Shown piece by piece: positions 23,394 through 36,040 of a stretch of DNA of 64,000 nt; within the stretch, counting starts at the first letter, position 1; every line of letters starts with the position of its first letter. The position numbers and the translations under genes were made by a program. The notes under the pieces are model-generated. The model was not told the DNA's origin. It did not search any database and saw only the letters and a program-made list of their open reading frames with translations. The DNA is taken from NCBI GenBank assembly GCA_024663395.1, contig JANFAH010000003.1:2046001-2110000 (forward strand). Reading direction: 5' to 3'. Source of the stretch: Pisolithus tinctorius. Its lineage: Eukaryota; Basidiomycota; Agaricomycetes; Boletales; Pisolithaceae.

Positions 23394-26300
23394 CTAGCGA
23401 CGTTTCCCTGTACTCTTTTCTCTCCGTTTCCGAGCTTTAACCTAGGGGAGGGAGTTGAGTTCGATTTCAGGTAGTCACGTCAAGACAAACCTCTTTTTTC
23501 ATCCTGGCATCAACCATCGTGTACCGACCCTTCACCCCTTTCGGTCGGCCTTTGACCCCTTTATAGCCACCCTTGGCAACAATGACTTTAACTTCCTTCC
23601 GTTTGGCTTTAGAAGCACCCTTCTTCATCAGTACTTCGATTTGCTTGGCCTTCTCACTTTCTGTCATGTCTACGTTAGCATTGACAACTTCTGCCTTCTT
23701 CATGGCTTTCTCGAGTCGCCGAGCAGCACGCAATCTTTTCCGACCCTTGGCTTCCGCAATCTTTTTTATAGGACGGGCGTCCAGCGTACGTTGACGAGCT
23801 CTAAGGGCGGCCACAGCCTCTTTGGTGATAGGAATGTTGGGTTTATAATGTTTTACTTCGTCGTCGAGGAACCACGCTGGAAGCCCGTCCTTTGCGTTCA
23901 AGGAATATCGATTAAAACCATCATCGATCAGGCGAGTGGTGGTCGTTTTACGATTTACCAGTTGCTGGGCAAGTGTGACCGCTTCCGCAGTATTGAGCCC
24001 ATATTCTTCCGATTATTCAGTCTTAGGTTGAACATCAAGAAGACTCTGGGAACATACCCTCAATATGAGCTCTGCGTTTATCTTCTGGATTTCCACTATG
24101 AACGTCCCATATCTCTGCATCGCTTTCTCCGTGGTCCCTTGGAGCAACGTCAATCTCCAAACCTTCTTCGTCTCCTGCCTGCAAAAAGCATTCAATATGA
24201 TGACGAGGAGAGTGGAAGCGGATTACCTCAAATTGAACACCTCCAGACCGACTTTCAGCAGGTGATGATGACATATCGACGTCTTCGTCTACTTGTTCTC
24301 CATCAGCGCCATTTACCTTCGTGTCAATGTCCCTAAACATGTCTTGGCTGAACCAAACTTGTGCAGCATGACTAGACGGGAGTGGAGGTTCACGGAGATT
24401 TGTAATGAGCTTGACCTTCTTGTTCGATGATGCACTCGCCAGTTCCTGCCGACTGCGTTTTTGGCCAACATGGGGTTCTCCATCGGACTCCTCATCTGAA
24501 GAACTATCTTGGTCCATCTGCTTGCGTGCCGCCATCTCCTCCCAGCCACCTTCGTCGGAGTCGCCATCGCTGTTATCCTCAGCGCCGTTTTGGGCGCCAC
24601 CCCACTCCTCTAGCACCCCGTTTTTTCTCTTGGTTTCCTTCAATTTGTGCTTGGTATCCCTCTCCTTCAACTTCTCTTGATACGCATCGTACATCCCGTC
24701 AAGCTCAGCCTCGAGAGCACTTAATTTCCTTTCTCTATCCTGATCCACATCCAGAACCTCATCTTCGGTATCCTCATGCCCCGATCCTTCCCCTTCCTCG
24801 TCTTCGTTGTCTTTAGGTAATTCCTCACTGTTAACGAATCGAACAACACCACCGTGTCGGTTTAGCCCCTTCTCCGCACCGACCAAATCAAAAATATCTT
24901 CTTGGCCCATGTTCAGAGACATATCGTTCAGTTCTAAACCAATGTCCAAAGGAGCGGTCATTTGCAATTGCATTCGTTGTATAGTTCTTGCTTTAAGTTC
25001 GTTCGCCCGTCTCCGCTCCCGTTTAGCTTTCACGGAAGCTTCTGCTTTGAGACGTTCCAACTGCGACATAATTCGTGTGAACCATACCAACAGCTGATTC
25101 AAAAGTTCACACACCTCTTGTTGTATCTGTTGTTCCTCGTCCATAACTTCGGCTACTTCGACAGACTCCGTGAACTCCTCGGCGGGTTTCGCCTTCATAT
25201 CCAGCCCAAGCTGAGGAAAGGGACAAGTAAGAGACAGAGATATCACAATACACACAACGTTACCTCCTCGCGGAGAGCCAACCGCCATTTTAGCAATGTC
25301 TTAAAGTCGCGTTTGCCAAGAACTTTGAGGTCGTCGCAATTGACCTTGACGTCTGGTGTCGTAATGCTGAGGCCTAGCCACCTGTGAAACTAAATAACAA
25401 TTTACTGGTGAGGAAGAGAAAACCCACCCCTTTTCCTCTTCCGACTGGAAGACTATTCTGTTTGCTAAGCCAAGCACGTTAACGGGTTCTGAACTTCGAA
25501 TGAAGTCCCCTGCAGGAACTTGACGGAATAGGGTGTAATCTCCATCATCATACCCTTCCCTCTTTCGACGTTTCTTCTCCGGCATAAAAACGTTTTCGTG
25601 GGCATTGTTGGCGGACGAACCCTTGTCCAAGCCAGAAGCGGCAGATGCACTGAGATCCTTGAACACATGCTTAGGGTCCAGAAATTTCGGGTCAACATGT
25701 CTCGGGGCTAAAAAGTCGTGGCAAACGACGAATATTTCGGCAGACACATTTCTTCACTGAACTATTAGAACAGTTCAGGTATACAACTGGGAGGTATACA
25801 TACCTCGAGGAAGGTGGCTTTGTGGCTTCTACTTTTCCAAACAATTGTCCAAAGACCCACATAAGGTTGTTATAATCGGCACTGCGGAAAACTTTGGTTA
25901 CGAATGTGCCCCCTCTCCTGAGAAATTCGACGGCCAGTTTAAGGCTCATGAGGACAAGCTCTGACTGGCTATAGGCATCCTGAACCCAGGCGGTACCAAC
26001 GTTCGGTGCTCCGTCGTGAAGGACAACATCAGCTTTCCAATCCTTTAGCTCATTGCGAATGAAATTGCGACACTGAGTTGTAGTGATGTCGGCAGTAAAC
26101 GTTACGACTCGCGGAATCGGTTTGATGGGCACCAAGTCCACACCTGGAACAAGCAGTCATTTAAGATGAAAGTGAAAGACACCACTGAACACACCAACGA
26201 TAACGCTATTGGCTGGCATGTATTTACTAGCGACCTGCAGCCAGCCTCCTGGTGCAGCGCAGAGGTCGATGCAGCATCGTGCCGACTCGAGGAAGGCAAA

Positions 26301-26467
26301 CTTTTTGTTGAGTTGGATGAGCTTGAAGGCAGAACGGGCACGATAGCCTTGTTCCCTGAACTTTGGTAAGTTTGTGGGTGACGGAAAAAGAAAGCGAGCA
26401 CCTACTTGGCAAGCTTGTAATATTTGTCGAGACGCCCTTTCCCTGTTTTCTTTTGCGCTTTGCCCAT
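23394..26467 (-). CDS. SPB1: rRNA 2'-O-methyltransferase SPB1
   Basis: A nucleolar AdoMet-dependent methyltransferase of 60S synthesis (FtsJ family, 25S rRNA A-site guanosine). N-terminal [20 protein letters not shown] is followed by [20 protein letters not shown], with the first catalytic lysine. The AdoMet loop is [19 protein letters not shown]; the catalytic Asp is in [20 protein letters not shown]; the second Lys is in [11 protein letters not shown]. The Spb1 central region includes [20 protein letters not shown]. The acidic linker has long Asp/Glu runs. The C-terminal Spb1_C domain reads [20 protein letters not shown], then after a last intron [15 protein letters not shown]. The stop at 23394 was located through that intron. 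A perfect GTCACGTGAC palindrome lies 234 bases upstream in the promoter shared with the DUF423 gene. Confidence 0.93.
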
Positions 26468-26700
26468 CGTAGTGCAAGTCGGAAGTGACGAGGTTATGTA
26501 ATGACCTTGTTTGTACTTGCCCTTTCTGGTGTGGTACTCCTATCAACATGTTAAGCTGTCTCACTTCCAAACTCATTGCTTGCATTATAGGCAGCGAACT
26601 GCTGCGAAATGAAATTCTCTTAGATATGGCTGACCATACATGGTGTATGATAGGGTTGCAAATAGTTTGAGTTTCTTTGGTCGCATGTACACTGAGAGCT

Positions 26701-26710
26701 GTCACGTGAC
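26701..26710. promoter_or_regulatory. Palindromic E-box GTCACGTGAC
   Basis: A perfect 10-base palindrome in the divergent spacer between SPB1 and the DUF423 gene, about 70 bases before the latter's start. Confidence 0.55.
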
Positions 26711-26778
26711 CACTTCCGGGCAAAGGTTCAAGGGGCGCTGCTATATTGCAACACGTTCAACCATTCAGCGCTGAAGCA

Positions 26779-27379
26779 ATGGTTTCGGAGAGCTCCCCAT
26801 TGCTGTCACGTACAGTTCCTTCCCCATTTCTTTGGAGGTCTGGCGCAATTCTAGGTTGGTCTCGTTCTCAATCGGCCCACTATGATGTGCACTCTCTTTT
26901 GGTTTGCTGTACTAGTGGCCACTGGAATGATCGTTGATGCATTCGGCACACACACGTTGCGGCGTCGCCCTGGGATCACTGTCGACAATCTCAACGCATG
27001 GCGCACAGCGGCCAACTACGCGGTTTGCGAGTTTCCAGATCTCTCTGGGTGGTTGCTCATGCTTTGAGGCAAGATCATAAATGGGCTAGGCCTTTTGCTT
27101 GTATCCATGCATCCCAGATTCTCTACCCATCGCTTCGCTGGATATGCTATCCTCGGGGGTAGTGCGGTGTTCTCTGGTAGCATCATGGCCCTTGTTCTGT
27201 GGAAGAAGTATGCCTTGTTGCTATGGCTGAGCCGAGCTGATCCGCTCACGTTCTTCAGCGTGAAATTCCTAGGTCCCATAACACCTCTTGGTGGCATGAT
27301 GATGATTGCTGGGTAAGCGAGGACCAATTGCCCTGTGCTCGGGCTAACTTGCCACAGTTACGCCGCGTTGGCATTCTGA
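26779..27379 (+). CDS. DUF423/TMEM256-family small membrane protein
   Basis: The short leader MVSESSPLLSRTVPSPFLWR continues to SGAILG, then after an intron of about 60 nt to ATGMIVDAFGTHTLRRRPGI. This matches the family signature (GAFGAHGL) with Thr-His-Thr in place of Ala-His-Gly. NLNAWRTAANYA joins across a second intron to IINGLGLLLVSMHP. Then AILGGSAVFSGSIMALVLW and the conserved GPITPLGGMMMIAG follow, ending YAALAF. Four membrane helices are predicted and the total is about 150 residues, normal for the family, whose function is unknown. The last exon carries only the final residues, after an intron at about 27313. Confidence 0.82.
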
Positions 27380-27713
27380 CATGCATTTACACTGTCTTCG
27401 GAGTGGCTCGATGGGTATTAGTTAGCCTTGCATAATAATATTGTAAAGAAGTCTTCCTCACGTGACTGACGCGTCGAGGATGGGACGTGTCAACTCCGCT
27501 TAAAATTGACGACAATAAGCGGGTGTCCCTTCACACCGCCCTTTTCTGAATCTCAAGTGTCCCCTCGCACTCTAATACGGTGTTCCGTCGATCTGATCGG
27601 TTTCTTTTCTTTCTTCTTGATTTTTTGTACTTCTAGTGAGTAAGTAGTGTCCCACCGATGGCAAGACAGCTCGAGTCTGATTCGTCCTGGTATCAGCCCT
27701 GTGCCTACTCACC
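27380..27713. promoter_or_regulatory. Intergenic with E-box
   Basis: 333 bases between two same-strand genes. It contains TCACGTGAC at 27458-27466, about 250 bases before the zinc-finger gene, and a pyrimidine-rich stretch (about 27600-27640) typical of a fungal core promoter. No gene seen. Confidence 0.45.
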
Positions 27714-29722
27714 ATGTCCGAAGCGCCTGCATCCTCGAAAACCCCACTAGACTTCTCACAAGCCAGTTGCGCGACATCCTTGCGCAACCTGAAACGACGA
27801 CTCTCCTCTTCCGTTGACCCTGCGTTTTTCTCATCCGCCTCCTCTTTTAACCCTAAGCCATATGTCCCAAACGTGGCGTCGTCGCATACGTTCAACGCAC
27901 CGAAGTCGTTTCCGCCCACCCGCGGTCATTCATCATCACACTTAGCACAGTCCATTCAGGTCATGGATCCCTCACCCTCAGATCCAAACGCTGTTTTCAT
28001 TCATCCACCTTTCGTTGACTTCCCGAATTCCCACTTGTATCCTGAAGGGCTCTCCTATTCCTTGATGGCCGCCAACCCGGAATGGTTCTTAGATCAGAAT
28101 GATTTCATCTCGTCGATATCGATGAACCCCGGTGCCATCCCATATCCTCCTCAGCTTGAGCCGCCAAGAGGCTGGTGCCCAGCAAAGAAGAAAGACCTCA
28201 AAGCCCTGGGACCAGATGGTTGGCCAGATGGCGAGGAGCCACGGTTGCGGTGCACTTTTTGTAGGAGGACGTACGCGGGTGTCAATGCGAAGAGTATGTG
28301 GCGACGTCACGTATACGAGAAGCACAAGATTGCCATGTCAAACCGTCGTGACAATCATGATCGTACACGCGGTCGCCGAGCCGCCCATAGTAAGAATTCC
28401 TGTTCCTTTCCTGCCATATCCTCTGACAGTCTCGAACAGAAGATCACCGCCAGGGAACATCCGACAAGGAGAACTTGTCAGATGACCCCCGGCGCGATGT
28501 CAAACCTCTGGAATTGTGCCCCACAAAGTCGAGGGCGCGGTCGCCTTTGACCCCTTCTAAGACATTCTCTAGCAACTTTACTGGCGACCCTACAGCCGAA
28601 CCGGAGACGGCTTCCATCCCTTCAACGCCCCTGATTGAGCAAGCGAAAATTCCTCGAAGCGATCATCACCACGAAGGTGAACAAGTGCCTTCAAATGAAG
28701 TGCTTCGCACCGGCCCAGTGGAGCAAGGGGAAAGTCATTCACAACCGAAACCTGAGGGGACGTTCCTGTCTCCCAAGACCACAAATTTTTTGGTCCCGTT
28801 TTCGCCTTACGATCCAACGTTGACACCATCGTTCCGACACTCTCCTCCACGGCTCCCTTCGGACCAACCTTGGCGCTTCCCTAGTCCTAGCCATCCTCTC
28901 CACTCTAAAGCGAGAGAGATGTGTCTCAGCATGCTAGTTCGGGGTGGTGCTAGCCCGGTTGTCAAAGGTGACCCGACTGCCTGTTCGAGTTCCCCTAGCA
29001 TGGGTCCCCCTAGCATCATCAATACACCGTGCAGCCTCGTGGAACGCAGAGCTCTGGGTGACATGGCACCGGTATTTATAGGAGGGAATTCTCCTGTGAT
29101 ATTTAGACCGTCTCCTCGACAACTATTTGCCGATGGACAGTCGCCAATCTCATCCTTCAACCATCTGGACTACCGTAAACGTCTTAATGACTCTCCCCTA
29201 GGGGGTGGTTTGCGACGTCGTTCGAACTTGCGGAAGAAATCTACCATGGCTTCTACCCTTGACGTGCAGAACGGTTGGCTGTCCGACGCCTCATTATCAT
29301 CTGCCGGCAGCATGACGGTGGGAAGCCCTGCACGCCTCACACACGATGATCCCTTTGGCAACCTCTATAAACCGTTACTCCAGCCCAAAACAAACGATGG
29401 TATACACCAAAGGAGCCCTTCACCCTTGTCATCTGACGAAGCTGGAAGCCCAGTAGTACGGAAAACTCGACCGTCAGGAGTGGGTGCGCCAGAGCTGGAA
29501 GCGGGTGTTGTAGGACTCGGCATTGGGTTGATGGCCCCCTTTACGCTGTCCACACTCCGAACGGCCAGTTCGGGATATGACGAGGCTGACGAGCTGGAGG
29601 TAGAGAGATCACTGGCAGATGCACAGCGGCAACATTCCCAAGGCACCTGTGGCGAAGGCGGAGAAGACGAAGATTTGCCGCCCTTGAAAAGGCGGCGGAA
29701 AGCCACGGAGGATTCAACGTGA
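27714..29722 (+). CDS. Single C2H2-type zinc-finger protein
   Basis: A protein of about 650 residues in two exons. One zinc finger near residue 178 has the form CTFCRRTYAGVNAKSMWRRH followed by VYEKH (Cys-x2-Cys ... His-x4-His), preceded by GWPDGEEPRLR. The rest is Ser/Pro-rich and disordered. Clusters such as RRRSNLRKKSTMASTL are basic and could be nuclear-localisation-like, as could the terminal PPLKRRRK. The intron after RRAAH (donor gtaaga at about 28391, acceptor cag near 28440) joins to DHRQGTSDKENLSDD. A putative nuclear DNA- or RNA-binding regulator; the family is not recognised beyond the finger. Confidence 0.72.
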
Positions 29723-30095
29723 CTATTAGTATTCTCTACCGCAACTGCGCGCACCCATGTATTCATAGTTTTGGTTCGTCACGTGGCGTTTTGTTTATGC
29801 CTGTTGTTGCGTGGGAAATCTTTCGAACAGATCACATGGCTGATTTTGGCAAGTCGTCACATCATATCAGGCTGGCATCAACCATTGTAGTACTACCATT
29901 CCAACCTGGATTGAAACCAACTTTTTGTCGAATCTTTGGGTGTTCGTCTTGTGTAGATTCGAGAGAAGCGACTTGGCTTTGGAAATCCTAGTGTTTATCT
30001 AGTATTCTTCAACCTTGTTTACCTCCAGAATTGGTGGCGTCACCTAAATTCTCGCAATTCTCCGACTTGGAACCAGGCAATTGTGAACGACCAGG
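29723..30095. promoter_or_regulatory. Intergenic upstream of Rac1
   Basis: 373 bases with no gene. A GTCACGTGGC E-box lies at 29778-29787 and a pyrimidine-rich tract precedes the Rac1 start. Confidence 0.4.
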
Positions 30096-31069
30096 ATGCA
30101 AGCCATTAAATGTGCGTACTCGAGCAACCCGCTTCTCCTGTCGCTACCCATTCATTCCTCCCCTCCAGGCGTTGTCGTAGGCGATGGTGCAGTTGGCAAG
30201 GCAAGTGCCCGACATGGGACACCTCGAAGCAGAGCGGCTTATCGTTGTCGTCCCTCAGACTTGTCTCCTCATATCATACACTACGAACGCTTTCCCCGTA
30301 AGCCTGAACAGTGGTTTTATCGAGTTTGCACAGCTAACATGAGGACGGCAGGGGGAATACATACCAACAGGTTGGTTTGTTTCGACCGACCTCGCGACAC
30401 AAACCTCACATTTTTCCAACGACAGTATTCGATAACTACTCAGCAAATGTAATGGTCGACGGGAAGACAATATCTCTTGGATTGTGGGACACTGCTGGTC
30501 AGGAAGACTACGATCGACTCCGTCCACTTTCTTACCCCCAGACGGACGTTTTCTTGATCTGTTTCTCGTTGGTTAGTCCACCAAGCTATGAGAACGTGAG
30601 GACCAAGGTGCGCTCCCGTCTACTCAGCATCTTGAATTAGACATGTTGACAACCCCGCTCAGTGGTGGCCGGAGATATCGCATCACGCTCCATCCACGTC
30701 TATAGTCCTAGTCGGGACCAAGCTCGATCTGCGCGAGGACCCTGCGACAATCGAAAGATTGCGCGACCGGTGGGGGCTAAGAGTTCACTGACACTTGCAT
30801 GATCACTTAACTATGCGACATAGGCGCATGCAACCTATCACCTACTCCCAAGGGGTTGCCATGGCTCGGGATATAGGAGCGGTAAAATACCTGGAGTGTT
30901 CCGCTCTGACGCAGAAGGGGCTGAAGACTGTTTTTGACGAAGCCATTCGTGCAGTTTGTGAGTGATGTTCTTGTTCATCGCGCCTCGACAGACCTAATGT
31001 TCCTCCCGAACTGCAGTAAACCCTCCCCCGAAGAAGGAAAAGCGCAGTCGTGGATGTATCATTGCGTGA
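30096..31069 (+). CDS. rac1: Rho-family GTPase Rac1
   Basis: A small GTPase controlling polarity, actin and hyphal growth at the plasma membrane. MQAIKC joins across an intron to [10 protein letters not shown] (G1). [19 protein letters not shown] and [20 protein letters not shown] come next, then [20 protein letters not shown] (G3) and [30 protein letters not shown] is G4 and [20 protein letters not shown] is G5. The tail [16 protein letters not shown] has a polybasic stretch and a CAAX box. LGLWDTAGQ and WWPEI favour Rac over Cdc42. There are seven coding exons. The intron after VGK starts with GC (gcaagt) rather than GT and ends in AG near 30259. The final intron splits the codon before NPPP. 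Confidence 0.93.
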
Positions 31070-31329
31070 TTGCGGACGCTGTTGGGCCCACTGCCCTCCG
31101 ATTATGCGGATACATAGATTTCCTCCCCACGTCACACCCATTTATGCCTTGCTCACCGTTACGCCTTACGACCTGGATGCTATACTTGACTTTTAGGAAT
31201 GAAGTTGATCTATGAGCCTGAGAGAATTGTACCATTGAGAATCGTGTGGATGTGTTTGCCCTTGATCATACCCGTGCACACGTAGATAACATCTGCACTA
31301 CCATTTACAAAGTGTCAACAGATCCGAAG

Positions 31330-32448
31330 ATGTGCGGCCTCGACCCGATAAGACCAACTTTGGCTTTCCTGGGCCCAGTTGGAACATACTCTCATCAGGT
31401 TTTCGAGTCCTGCTGATTCTCTCGACTTATTTATGATTTGTCTTAGGCAGCATACGACTGCTTCGGAAACTCAGTCGACTACGTGCCCAAGCAGACCATC
31501 CAAGGTGAGGAGGACATATTTACGTATCGGGGCGATCTTGCCCATTCCTGACAACATCACCCAGCTGTTTTTCGATCCTTATCTCTGGACTTACCTCTCG
31601 GCATCGTGCCTCAGGAAAACAACACCCATGGCTCTGTCATAGAGACTTATGACATCCTCCGCGACCCCGCGATCGGTCAAAGCAACTTCATCCGAGGTTC
31701 CACTATCCTGGCTGTCCGACACTGCTTGGTAGTCCGGCAAGGTGTCAAGCTGGAGAATATTGATCACGTCCTAAGTCATGGACAGGTATGCATGGGCGTC
31801 GATGTTGAGAGTATGCCAATCAATAACTTGTCCAGGCATTGGGTCAGTGTCGGTCATTCCTGGCTCGGCTTCTACCTTGGGCATCGCTGGTGCCTACTGA
31901 CTCGACAGCAAGCGCCGCTGAGCAAATTTCCAACGGAACGACTGCTTTCGATCCTTATAGATGTGCGGCGATCTGCTCATCCATCGTTACTACTGTATTT
32001 GAGGGATTGGAGGTTCTTCTGGACAGCATACAGGATGGAGAAGGTCATCTGTTACCCCGCTCGTCCGTCGGGACCGGACACTGACACTGATCCCACAGCC
32101 AATTCCACTCGTTTCTATATCGTTTCCCATGGTTCGGATAGTACATTACCGCCGAGCCGAATCTCTCCGGTGCGGAGGGAAGCCTTGCTGCGTACCAGTA
32201 CTTCCCAAGAAAGCCACGGAACATCGGAATGCAAGAGGTTAAACTTCGTAAAATTGATCAAAGCTCTTGATCTCGAGATCTTGCGCGTTGATCGAAGGCC
32301 TGCATTACATGCTCTTACCTTTCGGGACGTGTACTTCCTCGAGGTTGGTGATATAGGCGGCAACACTCCATGGTCCGAGAAACTTTCGCAGGCACTACAG
32401 AGGGTGACATACCCCGGTATCGAAGTGACATTGTTGGGCAAGTGGTGA
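31330..32448 (+). CDS. PHA2: Prephenate dehydratase
   Basis: The enzyme of phenylalanine synthesis converting prephenate to phenylpyruvate, cytosolic. The first exon MCGLDPIRPTLAFLGPVGTY-SHQ contains the conserved LGPxGTYSHQA start. AAYDCFGNSVDYVPK follows, then LPLGIVPQENNTHGSVIETY (catalytic-domain motif VPxENxxxGxV). Next are ILAVRHCLVVRQG, then ALGQCRSFL after an intron, ASAAEQ, and the TRF motif in ANSTRFYIV. A C-terminal regulatory region of ACT type reads FVKLIKALDLEILRVDRRPA and DVYFLEVGDIGG. Introns fall at about 31400, 31507, 31786 and 32040, all short. The length (about 290 residues) fits fungal enzymes. Confidence 0.9.
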
Positions 32449-32793
32449 AACCGCGGGTCGATTCAGATAGCCGAACATCATTGTCCCATATGAATCGTTT
32501 GCTACGACTCTCTGGTAGTTGGGTTGGCAGTGCTCACACGAAACCCGCCAAGTGTTACAGGGGGGAGTGGTCGTGTGGCTTCTATATTCGCTTATAAGCC
32601 GCAAGAGTGGAGGCCTCCTCACCGATGTAGAGCACCGCTATCGAGAATAGTAAACACCTGCAAGCAAACTCCCATCGTACTTAGTAGTAGTACTCGAACC
32701 ACTCCCCGTCCTTGAACGTTTGCCGACTATCCATTTTTTTTCTTCGCCTCACACCTGGAGTGGCAAAAGGCAATTTACTCAGCGTAGAACCCA
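32449..32793. other. Intergenic, nothing recognised
   Basis: 345 bases between the PHA2 stop and the Zn2Cys6 gene on the same strand; presumably terminator and promoter, no clear element. Confidence 0.35.
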
Positions 32794-35641
32794 ATGCCAA
32801 AGGCAACCTCTAGCACCAGCTCAGGGGCACGTCCTGCCCTTCGCAGAAACCAGGTACGGACATGGAAGTACACCACTAGGGCCGTTTGACTGACGGTGGG
32901 CGCATTCACCAATTGAAGGCTTGCCGCTCTTGTCGTAAACGGAAGCTTGTATGTATGGCAGCTTCTTGTATTGTCTTCTCAGTAGTTCCCGCGAACTTAT
33001 GGTCGCCATTTCAAGAAATGTGACGCTGCTCGTCCCCATTGCGGTACCTGTGTCAAGTACGTCGCGTGTATTCATTTCACTTGCCAACCTTTCTCTCATT
33101 GCTATAAAGATACTGGCAATCCCTCATAAGTGTTCCTGCACCTGTCGGATATACGTCAGCAGTTTCCTCATTGTCACGAAGAAATCACTCACATGCATTA
33201 TTAGACACCCTGCCGAACCTCAGTGTGTGTATGATCCGGTGGATGGGTTGACTCTCTCCCCCGACACGGATCCACTCGAGAAAATTCGGTTGCTGGAGGA
33301 AGAAGTTTGTGAGCCTTTCCCCAACTTTTCCTGTCGAAGTTCTTAATGGTGGTCCATGCTCAGCAAAACTTAAGATCCAATTACATGAGCAGAACGTTCC
33401 TGCTCGAAGTCCAGGCCCCTCGATGTCCCGTCGGCATAGCTATGGTCTTTGTAGACCTGGATCCACCCCGACGTCATTGGGATCTGATAGTCAAATACCT
33501 GTTCCTGGAAGTAAACTTCCTGCTTACAATCCAGGAGATTCATTAGGGTTGAATCATCTTAACTTTCGACAAGACAACCTTGGCATAAACATACAGTGTG
33601 CGGCTGTTACCGACGTCCATGCAGAGTTAATTCACACCGGTTGGAATACTGACCTTCCCGAGCCTCGCGTCCTCGATCATTAGTAAGGGGACTTCGGAGG
33701 AATCTATACCACAGGGCAGCTAACCCGTTGTAATTTTTAGTATAGAAACGTTTTTCAGGTGTGACCCCTGTGGCCCGCGCATACTTCACCGGCCCTCCTT
33801 CTTGGCCGCCATACGCCTTCATCCTCGAGATCCAGCGTTTCCGCACTCCGCTATCCTGCATGCTATTGTAAGGTTTGGAACCTCATCTGGTTTTGCAATT
33901 TGCTGATAGACCGTTTGAGTGCGCTTGCGCCTCCCGGTGGTCGTCTAGGAGTGTAGCTATGCAACCAGACGGGTCCGGAAAAGACGAGTTTGCGGAGTAT
34001 CACGCAAGTAAAACTCGAAAGTACATAGATAGGACAATGGCTACAGGGGAAGACATTTTCCAAGTGGTTCAAGCATGCATTATTCTTTCCTGGTACTTCT
34101 ACCAAGAAGGTAGATGGGTGGAAGCGTGGGTGTTCGCTGGTTTCCAAACACGTGTTTCCATCCCATTGCGCCTGAACTATCCTGGAACCTTTTGCACGCA
34201 TGGTCACGCTCTGACAGCAGGATACTTGCCCCCTCCGAAGGACTTTCGCGATCTCGAAACTCGGCGGCGTACCTGGTGGATGTCCATAGTTTTTGACCGG
34301 ATTGTTGCCGCAGGCGGCTGGACGCACTCCATCGATGAGAGGGACATTGGCACGGAGCTTCCGTTGAGAGGAGAAGATTTCGACGCCGAGGTATTCGTTC
34401 TGCCGCCCGTACTTCGCACTGCTTGATTTCACGTATAGCATCTCATTCCAAACAACCCTCAAAATATGAGCACGGAAGACTTCTTTACTACGCACTTCCC
34501 GAAATATACCGACTCTTTTTTACTGTTCATTAAGGCCGTTATGATGTTCGGCAGAGTCACAGACTACAACGTTCGTACCAAATTGCGGACCTCAACACCC
34601 CTCAAAAAGTATCAGGATCCCTTTGCACTACCTGGCTTCAAAGAGTTGGACAGTCTAGTCCATAAAGACTTTCTTGAAAATCTGCCACACTCACACAGGT
34701 TCAATATCGGTGTAACCGACATGTCAGCTAATGGATCATCTGTTGATACTGACCTCTACATGGCTCATGTCGTACCCTACGCGTAAAGCTTTGATTGTTT
34801 GAATCAACCTTCTGACGTCGAACTTCGTTTCCGCAGGGCGAGCATAACACTCCATAACCCGTATCTGGACCTAAATGATGTTCACCACCCTTCCACCAGC
34901 CGTTGTATCGAAGCTGCACAGGCGATATCATCAGCGTACTACATGCTTTCCGCCACATCTCTTGATACGACACGATTACATCCTTTCATTACTGTATGTG
35001 CATCGCATCCCCTTCAATTTTTCCTGAGATTCATTTTGTCAGATATGTTGGTATCTCGCAGCGGCTGTCCAGGTTCAAGTTTGCAAGCATTTTATTGAAA
35101 TGGGTGATCGAGTCAGAGAAGCCCAAGTCTGGGGTGAAATCAACGTACTGAGGTTGGTTCGCCCTTGGTTTCCATATCATAGTGCTGACTTGTTACATAG
35201 AGAGGCAATGTTGAATTATGGAGCACGGTCTCCCATCGGAAGTAGGGACCTGGCCTTAGTAGGTTCTGATATTACTCACATTGTCTGCCAGCTCGGCAAG
35301 AAGGCCTCCTACGAGGCTTGATGAAAGAAGTCGTTCAGCTGTCGAGTCAAAATCAACCCCTTGAAGTCGGATTACCTCTGTACCCGTTCTCCCATTCTAC
35401 TGTGTTTGCCAACCCAAACGTGCCCTACTGCGATGGGCCTGTAGCACCTCTCCCCAATCCAAGTGTACCGGAACACTATGAAGCGAGATTCGAGGAAAGT
35501 ACTGTTGGGGTAGAACTTGCTGGCCAACCTCAATCACCGGCGCTCTATGCAGGGGCTTCAATGATCGCAGACCATCTGCAGGGCGATGTTCCCCTTCATA
35601 GTGGTGACTTCTTAACGTGGGACAGCAGTAGCAGTCGATAG
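32794..35641 (+). CDS. Zn2Cys6 transcription factor with fungal TF domain
   Basis: A nuclear regulator of the Gal4 class. MPKATSSTSSGARPALRRNQ joins across an intron to ACRSCRKRKL, then KCDAARPHCGTCVK; the sixth Cys is in QCVYDP. Spacing CxxC-x6-C-x6-CxxC is correct. A short linker region follows (DPLEKIRLLEEEV). After a Ser/Pro-rich stretch come GWNTDLPEPRVLDH, FFRCDPCGPRILHRPSFLAA and HPRDPAFPHSAILHAI, then the middle homology region YFYQEGRWVEAWVFAGFQTR / VSIPLRLNYPG and DLETRRRTWWMSIVFDRIVA. The C-terminus is long and proline-rich, ending DFLTWDSSSSR. About ten introns restore the frame, so the gene appears functional. Its targets are unknown; neighbours (PHA2, a membrane protein) give no pathway hint. 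Confidence 0.85.
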
Positions 35642-36040
35642 CCTCCTTTTTATTAGTTACTCATCACAGCACCAGCAGTTATGCACACGTCAGGTCCCTC
35701 TTGTGGCATAAATTCGAGTAGAATTGATAGTGTTTTCTCTGTCAAAACATCTCTCGGTCCCGATCCTGACCTCTCCGCCTTTCAGCTTCTAGCATTGCCT
35801 CGAATCTCGCCTGAGCAGTTGCGCGGTCCTCTGGCTTGTCCGTGGATTGACCATCGTACGCGGATGGCACAGGAATTCTACTGCGCTCTTGCCGTTGCCT
35901 TATGGCATCCCAGGTCGATTGCTGACTGATGTTTCGCGCATTAGCGGCGCGAATCTCATCCCACCGATTCTTGAATGCAGTTGAGGAATTTGGATTGTTG
36001 TTTCCTGTCCCACGCCGGATATCAATTTAGGTACAACTCT
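35642..36040. terminator. Convergent intergenic spacer
   Basis: 399 bases between two convergent genes, so both 3-prime ends lie here. No gene-like frame is supported. Confidence 0.35.

Noticed and set aside
24427..25387. Plus-strand frames of 90-140 codons opposite SPB1
   Set aside because: Shadows of the acidic SPB1 linker; Ser/Pro/Leu-rich antisense of Asp/Glu-rich coding.
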